Shown here piece by piece: positions 8,532 through 17,382 of a stretch of 64,000 bases of DNA (the first letter of the stretch is position 1; each line of letters begins with the position of its first letter). Source of the DNA: an uncultured Clostridia bacterium (GTDB lineage Bacteria > Bacillota > Clostridia > Lachnospirales > CAG-274); assembly GCA_949948985.1 (NCBI GenBank), contig CATLIG010000004.1, positions 1-64,000 of the forward strand, written 5' to 3'. The notes below the pieces were generated by a model. The model worked only from the letters and a program-made list of their open reading frames with translations. It did not search any database and was not told the DNA's origin. Both the position numbers and the translations under genes were made by a program.

Positions 8532-9602
8532 ATGAAATTAAAAAAAATAGCGGCTTTTGCAATTACCTCTTTTTTGTGTTTAAATTCGCTTAATATCTCA
8601 TTTGGTGAAGAAATAGAAATTTTAACTGTCGAAAAAGCTGTCGAAAAAGCTATAAAATATAGTAAAACATTAAAAGGATATGAAGAGGAGAATTTAGTTA
8701 ACAATGATAAGCTAAGCCGTGTTAAACTTAATTTTTCAACATCAGGAGAAGTTGAGCAAATCTCAAATTTAGCTATTCAGCTTAAAGAGCTTTACGCTCA
8801 GTTAGAAAAAAACAAATTATCCGCAAGCGATGAAAAAGAATTAATAGAATATTCTGTATTCAGCTTTTTTATTAATGTTATAAAAGCTGAAAATAATTTA
8901 AAATTATATAATGAGGAACTTCAGCTTAAAAGTAAAAAACTTGAAATTTCAGAAGTTAAATTAAAATACGGAAGAATAAGCAAAAATGACTACGAAAATG
9001 AACAGCTTGAATATAGTAACCTTTTAAAACAAAAAGGAGAGCTTGAAAACTCAATCACAGACGCCTATATTTCTTTAAACAAAGTTCTTGGAACAGATTT
9101 AAACACAAAATATATTCTTGATTTAGGAGAAGAAATATCATATAATTACATAGGCGATGTAGACCTTAACTCAAAAATAGCAATCGCTATAGATACGGAT
9201 AGTACTATAAAATCACAAAAAAATACTGTTGACATAGCTAAATACTCATTAAATTTATTTACCTCAGAAACCCAAAACAATACACATTCAGCGAAACTTG
9301 CTGAATATAACCAAAATTTGCGTACACTTGAGGATGAGAAAACATCGTTAAAAGAAAATATAATAAAAAATTACAATGAAATAATAAAAAATGAAAATGA
9401 ATATAAGTCTAATTCGGCCGAACTTGAAAATATGAAAAATCAACTTAAAATAAAAGAATTAAATTTAAAGCTCGGCAAAACAACAGAAATAGAAGTAGAA
9501 GAATATAAATATGAAATATCAAAACTTGAAAATACTGTAAAAGAACAAGTTTATGACCACGAACTTTTAGTTCGAAAATTTGAAAATCCAACATTATTAT
9601 AA
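8532..9602 (+). CDS. TolC-like (outer membrane efflux protein fold) secreted coiled-coil protein
   Basis: The 356 residues start with a signal peptide (KLKKIAAFAITSFLCLNSLNISFGEE, cleavage near 25) and continue with LTVEKAVEKAIKYSKTLKGYEE, the classic TolC/OEP opening. Long coiled coils follow (about 75-190 and 250-345), with LKLGKTTEIEVEEYKYEISKLEN resembling the second structural repeat. TolC proteins normally form outer-membrane channels, yet this genome looks monoderm, so the protein is probably a periplasm-like or cell-wall-anchored relative of unknown role. AGGAGG lies 8 bases before ATG. No transporter partner is adjacent. Confidence 0.75.
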   Translation: MKLKKIAAFAITSFLCLNSLNISFGEEIEILTVEKAVEKAIKYSKTLKGYEEENLVNNDKLSRVKLNFSTSGEVEQISNLAIQLKELYAQLEKNKLSASDEKELIEYSVFSFFINVIKAENNLKLYNEELQLKSKKLEISEVKLKYGRISKNDYENEQLEYSNLLKQKGELENSITDAYISLNKVLGTDLNTKYILDLGEEISYNYIGDVDLNSKIAIAIDTDSTIKSQKNTVDIAKYSLNLFTSETQNNTHSAKLAEYNQNLRTLEDEKTSLKENIIKNYNEIIKNENEYKSNSAELENMKNQLKIKELNLKLGKTTEIEVEEYKYEISKLENTVKEQVYDHELLVRKFENPTLL

Positions 9603-9612
9603 TAAATATATT

Positions 9613-9775
9613 TATAGTCAATCAACTTAAAAATAAGTAAGTTCGGCGGCTAAAAATCCTTTTTGCCGCGTTGCTGTCAGTCGGCATAGGCAGTCGGCTA
9701 TGCTTTCCCTCCGCCGTCTTGCAAAAATAATTTTTAACTCGCCTCCTTTTCTCATTTTCAAGTTGATTGACTATA
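9613..9775. repeat. Family A MITE-like palindromic repeat
   Basis: A 163-bp full copy, in the opposite orientation to the 3523 copy (AACTTAAAAATAAGTAAG end first). It begins 10 bases after the TolC-like stop codon, so it could serve as a 3' hairpin of that transcript. Confidence 0.9.
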
Positions 9776-9787
9776 AAACTCCCATAA

Positions 9788-9924
9788 TAATGATTGTCAA
9801 AAAATTTTTTCGTCAGCCGTAGTTTGATTTTCGCAGGAACCTTCCAAGGATTTCAAAAAAATCAGACAAAGATAAACGGAAAAGGATTTGTCAAAAGGTG
9901 TTCCATTTGTTTGTAACAGGTCTA
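9788..9924. repeat. Family B palindromic repeat
   Basis: Contains CTTCCAAGGATTTCAAAAAAATC and GTCAAAAGGTG...TAACAGGTCTA. It lies directly beside a family A copy. Confidence 0.55.
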
Positions 9925-10006
9925 ATGTATAAAACATCTTTAAAACTATATTTTAAAAAAAGAATAAATTGTAAATTAAGCGTAAATTTATTTTTATAAA
10001 TTTCTG

Positions 10007-10015
10007 TGCTATAAT
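10007..10015 (+). promoter_or_regulatory. Extended -10 promoter of the AraC-type regulator
   Basis: TGCTATAAT fits an extended -10 (TGnTATAAT) with no good -35. Transcription would begin near 10022, only a few bases before the ribosome binding site AAGAGGTGA, giving a very short leader. Confidence 0.5.
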
Positions 10016-10033
10016 AATTTAAGAGGTGAATTT

Positions 10034-10828
10034 ATGACTCCATTTTATGAAATACAGCCCGATAGATTGAATATTATACATAATCACAGAGAACTCACAT
10101 TTAGACCCCATATACACGAAAGTATTGAAATTCTATATATATATGAGGGTGTTCAACATCTATCAATAAATAATGTAAAATATAAAATATACGCAGGCGA
10201 TATGGCTGTAATTTTTCCTAATACCCTTCATGAATATTATAAAGATGAAAATAAACACGCAGATGGTTTGTTAATAATATGTGACCCAAAAATCTTTTTA
10301 AATATGTTTCCTGATTTTACAAACTCAACACCACAAAATCCTGTTATTAAAAAAAGTTCTTTTGATAATGAAGCAGTATTCGCGTTAAATTCCGTAAATC
10401 CAGAAAAACCATTTCCTATAAATCTTGGATTTGTATATATTATTATGTCACATATAATTGATATCATAGAAATAAATATAAAATCTGAAGCTTATTCTGA
10501 AAATATAACTAAAAAAATAATAGAATATATAGCTAAAAATTTTACAAATCCTTTAACACTTGATATAATAGCAAAAGACCTCTGTGTAAGTAAATATTAT
10601 ATATCGCATGTATTTTCAGATAAAATAAAAATGAATTTTCGAAGTTATATTGGTCTGATACGGTCAGAGTACGCCTCAAAGTTAATACGTATGACAAACA
10701 ATTCTCTTACCGATATATGTAATAATTCCGGCTTTGAGAGCCAACGAACATTTAACCGCACTTTTCGAGCTGTATATGGCTGTTCTCCAAGAGAATATAA
10801 ATATTCTATTACATCAAAAGAAAAATAA
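10034..10828 (+). CDS. AraC-family transcriptional regulator
   Basis: Cupin-type sensor fused to an AraC DNA-binding domain, 264 residues. The N-terminal cupin shows FRPHIHESIEILYIYEG with metal/ligand-type histidines (about 25-45) and YAGDMAVIFPNTLHEY. The C-terminal domain (about 160-260) carries two helix-turn-helices: LDIIAKDLCVSKYYISHVF and LTDICNNSGFESQRTFNRTF, followed by the signature YGCSPREY. Such proteins usually control carbohydrate or small-molecule genes, but no obvious target lies beside it. RBS AAGAGGTGA is well placed. Confidence 0.93.
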   Translation: MTPFYEIQPDRLNIIHNHRELTFRPHIHESIEILYIYEGVQHLSINNVKYKIYAGDMAVIFPNTLHEYYKDENKHADGLLIICDPKIFLNMFPDFTNSTPQNPVIKKSSFDNEAVFALNSVNPEKPFPINLGFVYIIMSHIIDIIEINIKSEAYSENITKKIIEYIAKNFTNPLTLDIIAKDLCVSKYYISHVFSDKIKMNFRSYIGLIRSEYASKLIRMTNNSLTDICNNSGFESQRTFNRTFRAVYGCSPREYKYSITSKEK

Positions 10829-11085
10829 TTTATAAGACCTGTTCAATATACAGATTTTTTAGCGAAAAACAATAAGATAATTATTAAAATATATTAAAGA
10901 AATTCCTGTAAAGTAAACATAAAATATTTTTTCTTTCAGGAGTTATTCTAAAATTTCTGTAAAGTCAGTCAGTTCATTATTTTATTATTTTGCTATAAGT
11001 GAATTTTTATAAATATATTTATTGTTTGCTATGATATAAAATATAAACTTTTCCTTTAAAATTATATAATTTTTTTATATGAGTG
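10829..11085. other. Non-coding gap with repeat remnants
   Basis: Starts with a family B end (AAGACCTGTTCAATA at about 10833), then AT-rich sequence with AAAGAAATTCCTGTAAAG and CTTTCAGGAGTTATTC resembling family E arms. No gene seen. Confidence 0.5.
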
Positions 11086-11114
11086 TTGACAAACCCCTCA
11101 ATAAATAGTATTAT
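11086..11114 (+). promoter_or_regulatory. Strong sigma-A promoter of the small DUF6465-like gene
   Basis: TTGACA, 17-base spacer, TATTAT. Predicted start near 11121 leaves a 130-base leader containing an AACAAC/GTTGTT hairpin at about 11163-11191 before the ATG. Confidence 0.8.
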
Positions 11115-11250
11115 TAGTAGTATATTAAGGTTTTAACGCTGATTTCAAGTTATATAAGTGAAACAACAAAACAATTTATCGAATGTTGTTAACTTTTATT
11201 TTAAATTAGCATAAATTTTATATATATTTATTTTATGGAGGTAAAGTAAA

Positions 11251-11469
11251 ATGGCTTTAATAAAAGAAACTATGTTTGTTGAATATCAAGGTATCCAGTT
11301 TAATCAAAAAGATATTTTCAACAAAGCGAGATTAATTTGGAAAGACAGCGGAAACAGAGTTAAAGATTTAAAATATGTTAATGTGTATTTTAAACCTGAA
11401 GAAAATACTTGCTATTATGTTATGAATAAAGATATGGAAAATGAAATGTCTGGTTCTTTTGACGCTTAA
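11251..11469 (+). CDS. Small DUF6465-like protein (72 aa)
   Basis: Seventy-two residues of the type annotated as DUF6465 in Clostridia: a short N-terminal strand (FVEYQGIQFNQKDIFNKA), a helix, then YVNVYFKPEENTCYYVMNKD, whose VYxKPEE...YYVxN pattern is what I recognise. No function is known to me. A near-consensus promoter, GGAGG ribosome site and two following hairpins suggest a highly expressed single-gene unit. Assignment to the family is from memory of the motif and not checked. Confidence 0.75.
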   Translation: MALIKETMFVEYQGIQFNQKDIFNKARLIWKDSGNRVKDLKYVNVYFKPEENTCYYVMNKDMENEMSGSFDA

Positions 11470-11473
11470 TATT

Positions 11474-11513
11474 AAAAAAATGTTGTCTTAAAAAGTATAG
11501 ACAGCATTTTTTG
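11474..11513 (+). terminator. Intrinsic terminator of the small DUF6465-like gene
   Basis: Stem AAAATGTTGTCT/AGACAGCATTTT (one G-U pair) followed by TTTTTTGT, 5 bases after the stop codon. Confidence 0.85.
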
Positions 11514-11518
11514 TATAA

Positions 11519-11553
11519 AGATACGTCGGTAAACAAAACTTACCGACGTATTA
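11519..11553. terminator. Perfect 12-bp hairpin between convergent genes
   Basis: ATACGTCGGTAA and TTACCGACGTAT flank a 7-base loop. No strong T-run on either side. It lies between the ends of two convergent genes and probably helps terminate the aminotransferase transcript coming from the right. Confidence 0.5.
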
Positions 11554-11595
11554 TAATTCAATTAATTTTAAAAATAACTTTATATTAATCATCAA

Positions 11596-12759
11596 TTATA
11601 AAATTATCCCACTAGTGTCTATTTTTTCAACAGCCTTTTTAATTGTATCAACAGACTGTACAAGAGCCATTCTTACATATCCCTCACCAAGAGAACCAAA
11701 ACTTTCTCCAGGTACACATACAACGCCTGTTTCTTCAAGAAGCTTAAAAGCAAACTCTTTTGAGGAACTGAATTTTTCAGGTATAGGAAACCAAGTAAAC
11801 ATTGTCCCCTTTGAAAAAGGAACTTTCCATCCAATTTCATTAAGACCAATACATAAAGCGTTTCTACGTTCCTTATACATTTTTCTGTTTCTATCTAGAA
11901 TGTCCTGAGGTCCATTCAGTGCGGCAACAGCAACATTTTGTATAGCCTTGCATATACCATAATCAATTTGAGAACGAAACGCTTTAAATCTTTTTATAAT
12001 TTCCTTATTTCCAATAGCAAATGACAACCTTAACCCTGTAAGATTATATGATTTTGAAAGAGAATTAAACTCTATACCAACATCCATAGCACGCGGAACA
12101 CTTAAAAAAGAAATTCCCGGTTCACTATCATATACAAGTTCTGAATAAGCGTTATCATGAACAACAATTATATCATACTTTTTTGCAAAATAAACGAGTT
12201 TCTCATAAAAAGCATAATCCGCCGTTGCCGTAACAGGATTGTTAGGATAAGAAACAACTATCATTTTAGCCTTTCTTGCCGTATCCTCATCAATATCATT
12301 AAAGTCAATAAGATAATCATTTTCTTCTTTCATTGGATATGTAACAAGTTCCGCTCCCGCCATAAATGGTCCAAAAGAAAATACCTGATATCCCGGATTT
12401 GGAACAAGAACAACATCTCCCCTGTCACATATGGGAAAAGCAATATGCGCCATACCCTCCTGAGACCCGTTTATAGTAGTTATATTCTCAGCTGATATGT
12501 CCGTTTTATAACGCCTTTTATACCACGCAATAACAGCCAAAATAAGTTCTTCACTGTCATATAAGCCATATTTAATAAGCTCAGGATTTTCTATGGCGTC
12601 TTTTAATACTTCCAAAGCATGTATGTCTGGCTTAAAATCAGGAGTTCCTATAGAAAAATTTATAACATCCCTACCTTCTTTTTCAAGACGTAATTTCATA
12701 TTGTCAAGCTCTGTCAAAATATTGGTTTTTATTTCACCGAAAGAAGTTGAAAATCTCAT
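11596..12759 (-). CDS. Class I/II PLP-dependent aminotransferase (DapL-like group)
   Basis: Fold-type I aminotransferase, 387 residues. Visible motifs: FSIGTPDFKPD at about 39, NGSQEGMAHIAFPICDRGD, the cofactor region VVSYPNNPVTATA (Asn, about 175-187), HDNAYSELVYD (Asp/Tyr) and the Schiff-base lysine in SLSKSYNLTGLRLSFAIGN (about 235). The segment order resembles LL-diaminopimelate/aspartate-type aminotransferases of Clostridia, but the amino donor cannot be decided by eye. GAAAGG precedes the ATG. It follows the tagO-like gene on the same strand after 91 bases. Confidence 0.85.
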   Translation of the reverse strand: MRFSTSFGEIKTNILTELDNMKLRLEKEGRDVINFSIGTPDFKPDIHALEVLKDAIENPELIKYGLYDSEELILAVIAWYKRRYKTDISAENITTINGSQEGMAHIAFPICDRGDVVLVPNPGYQVFSFGPFMAGAELVTYPMKEENDYLIDFNDIDEDTARKAKMIVVSYPNNPVTATADYAFYEKLVYFAKKYDIIVVHDNAYSELVYDSEPGISFLSVPRAMDVGIEFNSLSKSYNLTGLRLSFAIGNKEIIKRFKAFRSQIDYGICKAIQNVAVAALNGPQDILDRNRKMYKERRNALCIGLNEIGWKVPFSKGTMFTWFPIPEKFSSSKEFAFKLLEETGVVCVPGESFGSLGEGYVRMALVQSVDTIKKAVEKIDTSGIIL

Positions 12760-12850
12760 AAAAACTCACGTACCTTTCAAAAAACATATTTACAGTAAAA
12801 CAAAAAATAAATCGTTGACTTTTAATTGTTTGTAAAATATCCACACATTA

Positions 12851-13879
12851 TCACTTATGAGTCCTTGATCTGTATACATACAACATAAGTATAAGAACAA
12901 GAAAAAACACAAGTACAACTACTGTTGCCTGAAAATTACGAACAGCGATTAGAATGGCAATAATAGCGCTTATAGCGCTTAATCCGTATAAAATCATAAC
13001 AGCCTGCCTATGAGAATAACCGCTGTCAATAAGCCTATGGTGCAAATGACCCCTGTCCGGACTCATTATAGGTCTATGATTAACCGCCCGCCTTATCATA
13101 GCGAAAAGCGTATCAATTATAGGAAGAGCCATAGCAAGCACTGAAATAAAAACAGATAAAATGGCATAGCTTTTATATACACCTATACATGATGAAACAG
13201 CTAAGACATAGCCTAAAAAAGTTGAACCTGTATCACCCATATATACCTCCGCCGGACTGAAATTTCTCGGTAAAAATCCAAGACAAGCACCCGCCAAAGT
13301 AGATGTGAGAACAACCGCCGTTGTTGTTCCGGAAATTATACATAATATAGTAAGGCAAAGAGCAGCGATAGAAGTAACACCTGCGGCAAGTCCATCGACA
13401 CCGTCAATAAGATTTACGGCATTTATAACTCCTATTATCCATATAACTGTAATAGGTCCGTTAAAACTTTTTAAATATTCCCAGTAAGGCCACATTATAA
13501 CGTCTATTCTTGTACCTGTTTTTACTATTATAATAGCAACAATAAGCTGTACCAAAAACTTAAACTTTGCGCTGAGTTCATATATGTCATCAAGCATACC
13601 AAGTATTACAATTATAATACCTCCCGCCATAAATCCAACAAACTGTGTTGTAATAAAATCAGTAACAAAAAAGCTCATCAGCATAACCGTTATCATAAAC
13701 CCAAGTACAATAGCAAGACCTCCCATACGAGGCATAGGCTCTGAATTAAGTCCTCTTGATTTAGGATAATCAATCGCTTTTAATTTATAGGACATTTTTT
13801 TAGCGAAAGGTGTTGTTAAAAGAGAAATGGCAAAAGAAGTAGCAAAGGCCGCCATATAAAGTAACCAATCATGATTCAA
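12851..13879 (-). CDS. Undecaprenyl-phosphate N-acetylglucosaminyl 1-phosphate transferase (TagO/WecA type)
   Basis: Membrane enzyme that moves GlcNAc-1-phosphate from UDP-GlcNAc to undecaprenyl phosphate, starting teichoic acid or polysaccharide assembly. The 342 residues have about 10 membrane helices. Family motifs seen: PMPRMGGLAIVLG, the Asp pair in GMLDDIYEL, NLIDGVDGLAAG, GDTGSTFLGYVLA and the sugar-binding RGHLHHRLIDSGYSHRQA. The start is TTG 13879 (MNHDWLLYM); the ribosome site is weak, and an in-frame ATG eight codons later is an alternative. It sits 18 bases after upp. Confidence 0.93.
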   Translation of the reverse strand: MNHDWLLYMAAFATSFAISLLTTPFAKKMSYKLKAIDYPKSRGLNSEPMPRMGGLAIVLGFMITVMLMSFFVTDFITTQFVGFMAGGIIIVILGMLDDIYELSAKFKFLVQLIVAIIIVKTGTRIDVIMWPYWEYLKSFNGPITVIWIIGVINAVNLIDGVDGLAAGVTSIAALCLTILCIISGTTTAVVLTSTLAGACLGFLPRNFSPAEVYMGDTGSTFLGYVLAVSSCIGVYKSYAILSVFISVLAMALPIIDTLFAMIRRAVNHRPIMSPDRGHLHHRLIDSGYSHRQAVMILYGLSAISAIIAILIAVRNFQATVVVLVFFLVLILMLYVYRSRTHK

Positions 13880-13897
13880 AATAAGTACACCGTCCTT

Positions 13898-14524
13898 TTA
13901 TCTTGTGCCGTAAAGCCTGCTTCCTACATCTCCAAGACCCGGGAATATATATCCGTTTTCTGTAAGATATTCGTCAAGAGCGGCTGTGTATATATCAACA
14001 TCCGGATGGTCTGCCTGAACACGCTTTACACCATCAGGAGCGGCAATAAGACAAAGATATTTTATTTTTCCAATTCCTCTTTCTTTTATAAATTGTATAG
14101 CGGCAGACGCAGTACCTCCTGTAGCGAGCATAGGGTCAAGTACAAATATCTCACAATTTTCATTATTTTCCGGAACTTTGCAAAAATACTCAATAGGCAT
14201 AAGTGTATTTGGATCACGATATAAACCTATGTGACCAAGTTTTGCGTTAGGTATAAGTGAAAGTATTCCGTCTGCCATACTTATTCCTGTTCTCAAAATA
14301 GCTACAACACCTATTTTATTTTCAAGAACTTTTCCTTTAGCTTCGCCTAAAGGCGTATTGACCGTTGTACAGTCAAGAATAAGATTTCTTGATGCCTCAT
14401 AGCATATTAACAATGATATTTCAGAAACAAGCTCCCTAAATTCTTTATTTGAGGTTTCCTTATTTCTAAGCATTGTCAGTTTGCTTTGAATAAGAGGATG
14501 GTCTAAAATATATAAATTACTCAT
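13898..14524 (-). CDS. upp: Uracil phosphoribosyltransferase
   Basis: Salvages uracil to UMP using PRPP. The 208 residues match family length. Motifs: [20 protein letters not shown] at the N-terminus, the PRPP-binding [18 protein letters not shown]-type loop (here [17 protein letters not shown], about 126-142) and the C-terminal [15 protein letters not shown] precedes ATG. The upp-rpiB-phosphatase-Sua5 neighbourhood is the familiar ywl-like order of Firmicutes. Confidence 0.97.
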   Translation of the reverse strand: MSNLYILDHPLIQSKLTMLRNKETSNKEFRELVSEISLLICYEASRNLILDCTTVNTPLGEAKGKVLENKIGVVAILRTGISMADGILSLIPNAKLGHIGLYRDPNTLMPIEYFCKVPENNENCEIFVLDPMLATGGTASAAIQFIKERGIGKIKYLCLIAAPDGVKRVQADHPDVDIYTAALDEYLTENGYIFPGLGDVGSRLYGTR

Positions 14525-14568
14525 AAGAATTTTCCTCCTTTGTTTTAATACCTTTTTAACGGCAAAAA

Positions 14569-14997
14569 TTACTGCTCTATCATATTGACTCTTCTTATAT
14601 GTCTTTCCTCATTTGAAAATTCCGTATTTAAAAACGCGTCTGTTATTTCAAGAGCAAGTCCCGTTCCAATAACTCCGCCACCCATAGCAAGAATATTAGC
14701 GTTATTGTGAAGTCTTGTTGACTTAGCCGAAAAAACATCATGACATAAAGCCGCGCGAATTCCTTTTACCTTATTAGCGGTTATTGATATACCTATACCT
14801 GTAGTACAAATAAGTATACCTTTCTCGCATTCTCCGGAAGCCACAGACTCCGCAACCTTTTTTCCATAAATAGGATAATCTGTAGATTCTGTTGAGTATG
14901 TTCCAAAATCCTTATAATCAATATTGTTCTTTTCCAAATATTCTATTATTTTATTTTTTAATTCAAATCCACCATGGTCACAACCTATAGCTATCAA
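14569..14997 (-). CDS. rpiB: Ribose 5-phosphate isomerase B
   Basis: Interconverts ribose 5-phosphate and ribulose 5-phosphate in the pentose phosphate pathway. The 142 residues show [13 protein letters not shown], the catalytic Cys in [21 protein letters not shown] (about 65-85), and [12 protein letters not shown]. It starts with TTG at 14997, which overlaps the stop of the upstream phosphatase (TTGA), with TAGGAGG about 10 bases before; this indicates translational coupling. Confidence 0.97.
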   Translation of the reverse strand: MIAIGCDHGGFELKNKIIEYLEKNNIDYKDFGTYSTESTDYPIYGKKVAESVASGECEKGILICTTGIGISITANKVKGIRAALCHDVFSAKSTRLHNNANILAMGGGVIGTGLALEITDAFLNTEFSNEERHIRRVNMIEQ

Positions 14998-15473
14998 TTC
15001 AAAAAACCTCCTATTAATTTTTTAACACATTTGTAAATTTCATTAAGACAATTTTCATATACAGAAAGACTTCCGCCAAAAGGATCCAATATATCTTTTG
15101 TTTCATCAAAGGCAAATTCATACAAAGTATACGCCTTATTTTTATATTCCGGAAAAGCTGATAAAACAGCAAACTTATGTTCTTCCGACATAGTAAGTAT
15201 CAAATCAGTTTTTCTGACTTCCTCAAAAGTAAGTCCTTTAGCCCTATGTATTGATAAATCAATATCATATTTCTTAATTGCTTTAATAGAATTTTCGCTT
15301 GCCCCTGAATTTTCAAAAACAGAAATTCCTCTTGAAAATACAGTAATATCTGATATATTATTCTCTTTCAATAATTTTTTCATCAACGCTTCTGCCATAG
15401 GACTTCTGCAAGTATTTCCAGTACAAACAAATACAATACTTTTAATATCATCATACAATATTTTATTACTCAT
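14994..15473 (-). CDS. Low-molecular-weight protein-tyrosine/arginine phosphatase
   Basis: Dephosphorylates phosphotyrosine or, as in B. subtilis YwlE, phosphoarginine. The 159-residue product has the P-loop VCTGNTCRSPMAEA near the N-terminus (CX5R, with Thr at the second loop position as in the arginine-phosphatase subgroup) and the general-acid Asp in ILDPFGGS (DPF). Start is uncertain: ATG 15473 fits homologues (MSNKILYDDIKSIVFVC); ATG 15488 and GTG 15509 are also in frame, the last overlapping an AGGTGAG site. Neighbours support the ywlE-like identity. Confidence 0.9.
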   Translation of the reverse strand: MSNKILYDDIKSIVFVCTGNTCRSPMAEALMKKLLKENNISDITVFSRGISVFENSGASENSIKAIKKYDIDLSIHRAKGLTFEEVRKTDLILTMSEEHKFAVLSAFPEYKNKAYTLYEFAFDETKDILDPFGGSLSVYENCLNEIYKCVKKLIGGFLN

Positions 15474-15701
15474 AAAACACACCGCCATAAATATTTTTAA
15501 GTCACTCACCTATATTGAAATAACAAAATAATAATATAGCAATCCACAAGCAAAACAATAAAAGAATTACTTGATACATCATAATTACTAAAGTTCAATT
15601 ATCCTTTCTTTTTATAGTCTGGTTATAATATAAAATATAAATATATCAATAATTCAGATTATAATATCATACTGTTTTATAAAATAATTTCAATAAATAA
15701 C
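15474..15701. other. Non-coding gap with a family D fragment
   Basis: Contains TATAGCAATCCACAAG...CAAAACAATAAAAGAATTACTTGATACATC (about 15536-15583), a family D-like fragment, and a plausible minus-strand promoter TTGATA-16-TATAAC at about 15625-15652 for the phosphatase operon. Confidence 0.4.
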
Positions 15702-16760
15702 TTAAACATCAATAATATTATAACCCGCTGCCTTTTTCAGTCTATTCATTATTGCCATACCAACATCATTTTCATCAAAAGCCTCAATATATACCTCCTC
15801 AATTTCAAGATAATCACATTTTCTCAGAACATCAAAGAGATTTGCCGCTATTTCATTTGGATTGTTTCTGTCGCCGATAACAATAATATTTTCACAGATA
15901 TACATACTTTTTGTTTGTTTTGTAGCGATAACACCTATTTTCATATTCTTATCAGAATTTTTTTCTGTCATATAATTTATTTTTTTTATAACATTTTCAG
16001 CGTTTCCCCGTATTATTATAACATTAGCGCAAGGGGAGTAATGTGTATACTTCATTCCTGGCGCTTTAGGTCTTTCGTCCACATCAAGCTTTCCAAAAAC
16101 AGCTTTGTCAACTTCTATCTTTCCAATAACATCTTCAATCATAGCTTTTGTAATTGAACCGGGACGCAAAAGACAAGGAATATTTCCCGAAACATCAATA
16201 ATAGTTGACTCAAGACCAAATTCAGAATGCCCTCCGTCAATTATCATATCAATTTTAGAATTCAAGTCAAATTTAACATGAGAAGCCCTTGTCGGACTTG
16301 GCTTTCCTGAGGAATTAGCGCTTGGAGCTGCTATCGGAGTCCCGCATTTTTTTATAAAATACCTTGCCGTCTTATTTTTAGGAAAACGTATAGCTACAGT
16401 AGAAAGGCCGCCTGATGTTTCCATAGGAATTAAATCCTTTTTTTTAAAAATCATAGTAATCGGTCCCGGCCAAAAAAAATTAATAAGCTTTTTAGCCTTT
16501 TCCGACACACAATCAACAAGTCCATAAAGCTCATCTTTTTCTGATATATGAACAATTAAAGGATTATCAGATGGCCGTCCCTTTGCTTTATAAATTTTTT
16601 TAACGGCAATAGGGTCGAGAGCATTAGCTCCCAACCCATAAACTGTTTCAGTTGGAAATGCAACAAGTCCACCATTTTGTATAATAGAAGCCGCTTTCAC
16701 GAAAACTTCATCGTTGACCTCCGGATTATTATAATTAACTTTCGCGATATAAGTATCCAT
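15702..16760 (-). CDS. L-threonylcarbamoyladenylate synthase, Sua5 type
   Basis: Makes the threonylcarbamoyl-AMP intermediate for the t6A modification at tRNA position 37. The 352 residues comprise an N-terminal YrdC domain (GGLVAFPTETVYGLGANA, KAKGRPSDNPLIVHI with the conserved K/R, SANSSGKPSPT) and the C-terminal Sua5 domain (about 240-352), after the linker RPKAPGMKYTHYSP typical of Sua5. It starts 3 bases after the SEC-C protein stop, so the two are cotranscribed. Confidence 0.95.
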   Translation of the reverse strand: MDTYIAKVNYNNPEVNDEVFVKAASIIQNGGLVAFPTETVYGLGANALDPIAVKKIYKAKGRPSDNPLIVHISEKDELYGLVDCVSEKAKKLINFFWPGPITMIFKKKDLIPMETSGGLSTVAIRFPKNKTARYFIKKCGTPIAAPSANSSGKPSPTRASHVKFDLNSKIDMIIDGGHSEFGLESTIIDVSGNIPCLLRPGSITKAMIEDVIGKIEVDKAVFGKLDVDERPKAPGMKYTHYSPCANVIIIRGNAENVIKKINYMTEKNSDKNMKIGVIATKQTKSMYICENIIVIGDRNNPNEIAANLFDVLRKCDYLEIEEVYIEAFDENDVGMAIMNRLKKAAGYNIIDV

Positions 16761-16763
16761 AAC

Positions 16764-17261
16764 CTAATTAGCACCGCAGCATTTCTTATATTTTTTACCG
16801 CTGCCGCAAGGACATGGGTCATTACGTCCGATTTTTTCTTCTCTAACATAAGTTTTAGAACTTTTCTGCCCTTTATAAAGAACCTTCATATGGTCTTCTG
16901 TAAATATATTTTTCCACTGAGGAAGATTATATAAGTGGTCTGCTTTATATTCAACCATTTTTTTATAGAGAACCTCAAAATCTATTTTCAAAGAAATATG
17001 AGAATCTTCTGAAAGGTCCTCAAGGTTAACCTTTTCTGTCTGAGTATCATTTATACCGTCAATAAATCCGGCAAAATATTCAGGAGACACAGAAAATTTC
17101 TCACTTAGTTCTTTAACTGTTCCTGAAAGCTCTGTTACTTTTTCTTCAAGAATATATTCATAAATTTTTTGTTCTTTAGGAATATAATCATCCCAAAGCT
17201 GACTATTTGTTTTACCATCACGAGTATATGCCTTTTTAAACCAATCTTCATATAAACCCAT
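16764..17261 (-). CDS. SEC-C metal-binding-motif protein
   Basis: 165 residues ending in the SEC-C zinc motif [19 protein letters not shown] (C-x-C...CC). The N-terminal 130 residues are acidic and helical without a recognised domain. SEC-C tails occur on SecA, where they bind SecB and ribosomes, and on many proteins of unknown role. In clostridial genomes such a gene commonly sits beside the Sua5 gene, as here. The RBS AGGAGG precedes ATG. Confidence 0.85.
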   Translation of the reverse strand: MGLYEDWFKKAYTRDGKTNSQLWDDYIPKEQKIYEYILEEKVTELSGTVKELSEKFSVSPEYFAGFIDGINDTQTEKVNLEDLSEDSHISLKIDFEVLYKKMVEYKADHLYNLPQWKNIFTEDHMKVLYKGQKSSKTYVREEKIGRNDPCPCGSGKKYKKCCGAN

Positions 17262-17382
17262 TTTAAAATCCTCCTAAAAACATTTAATATAAAGTTAATT
17301 TAATATATTATTAAGGTTTTATTATATCATATTTTTTCAAGTTTTACAATTAATATGTCAAAAAGTTTTTATTTCAATAAAA

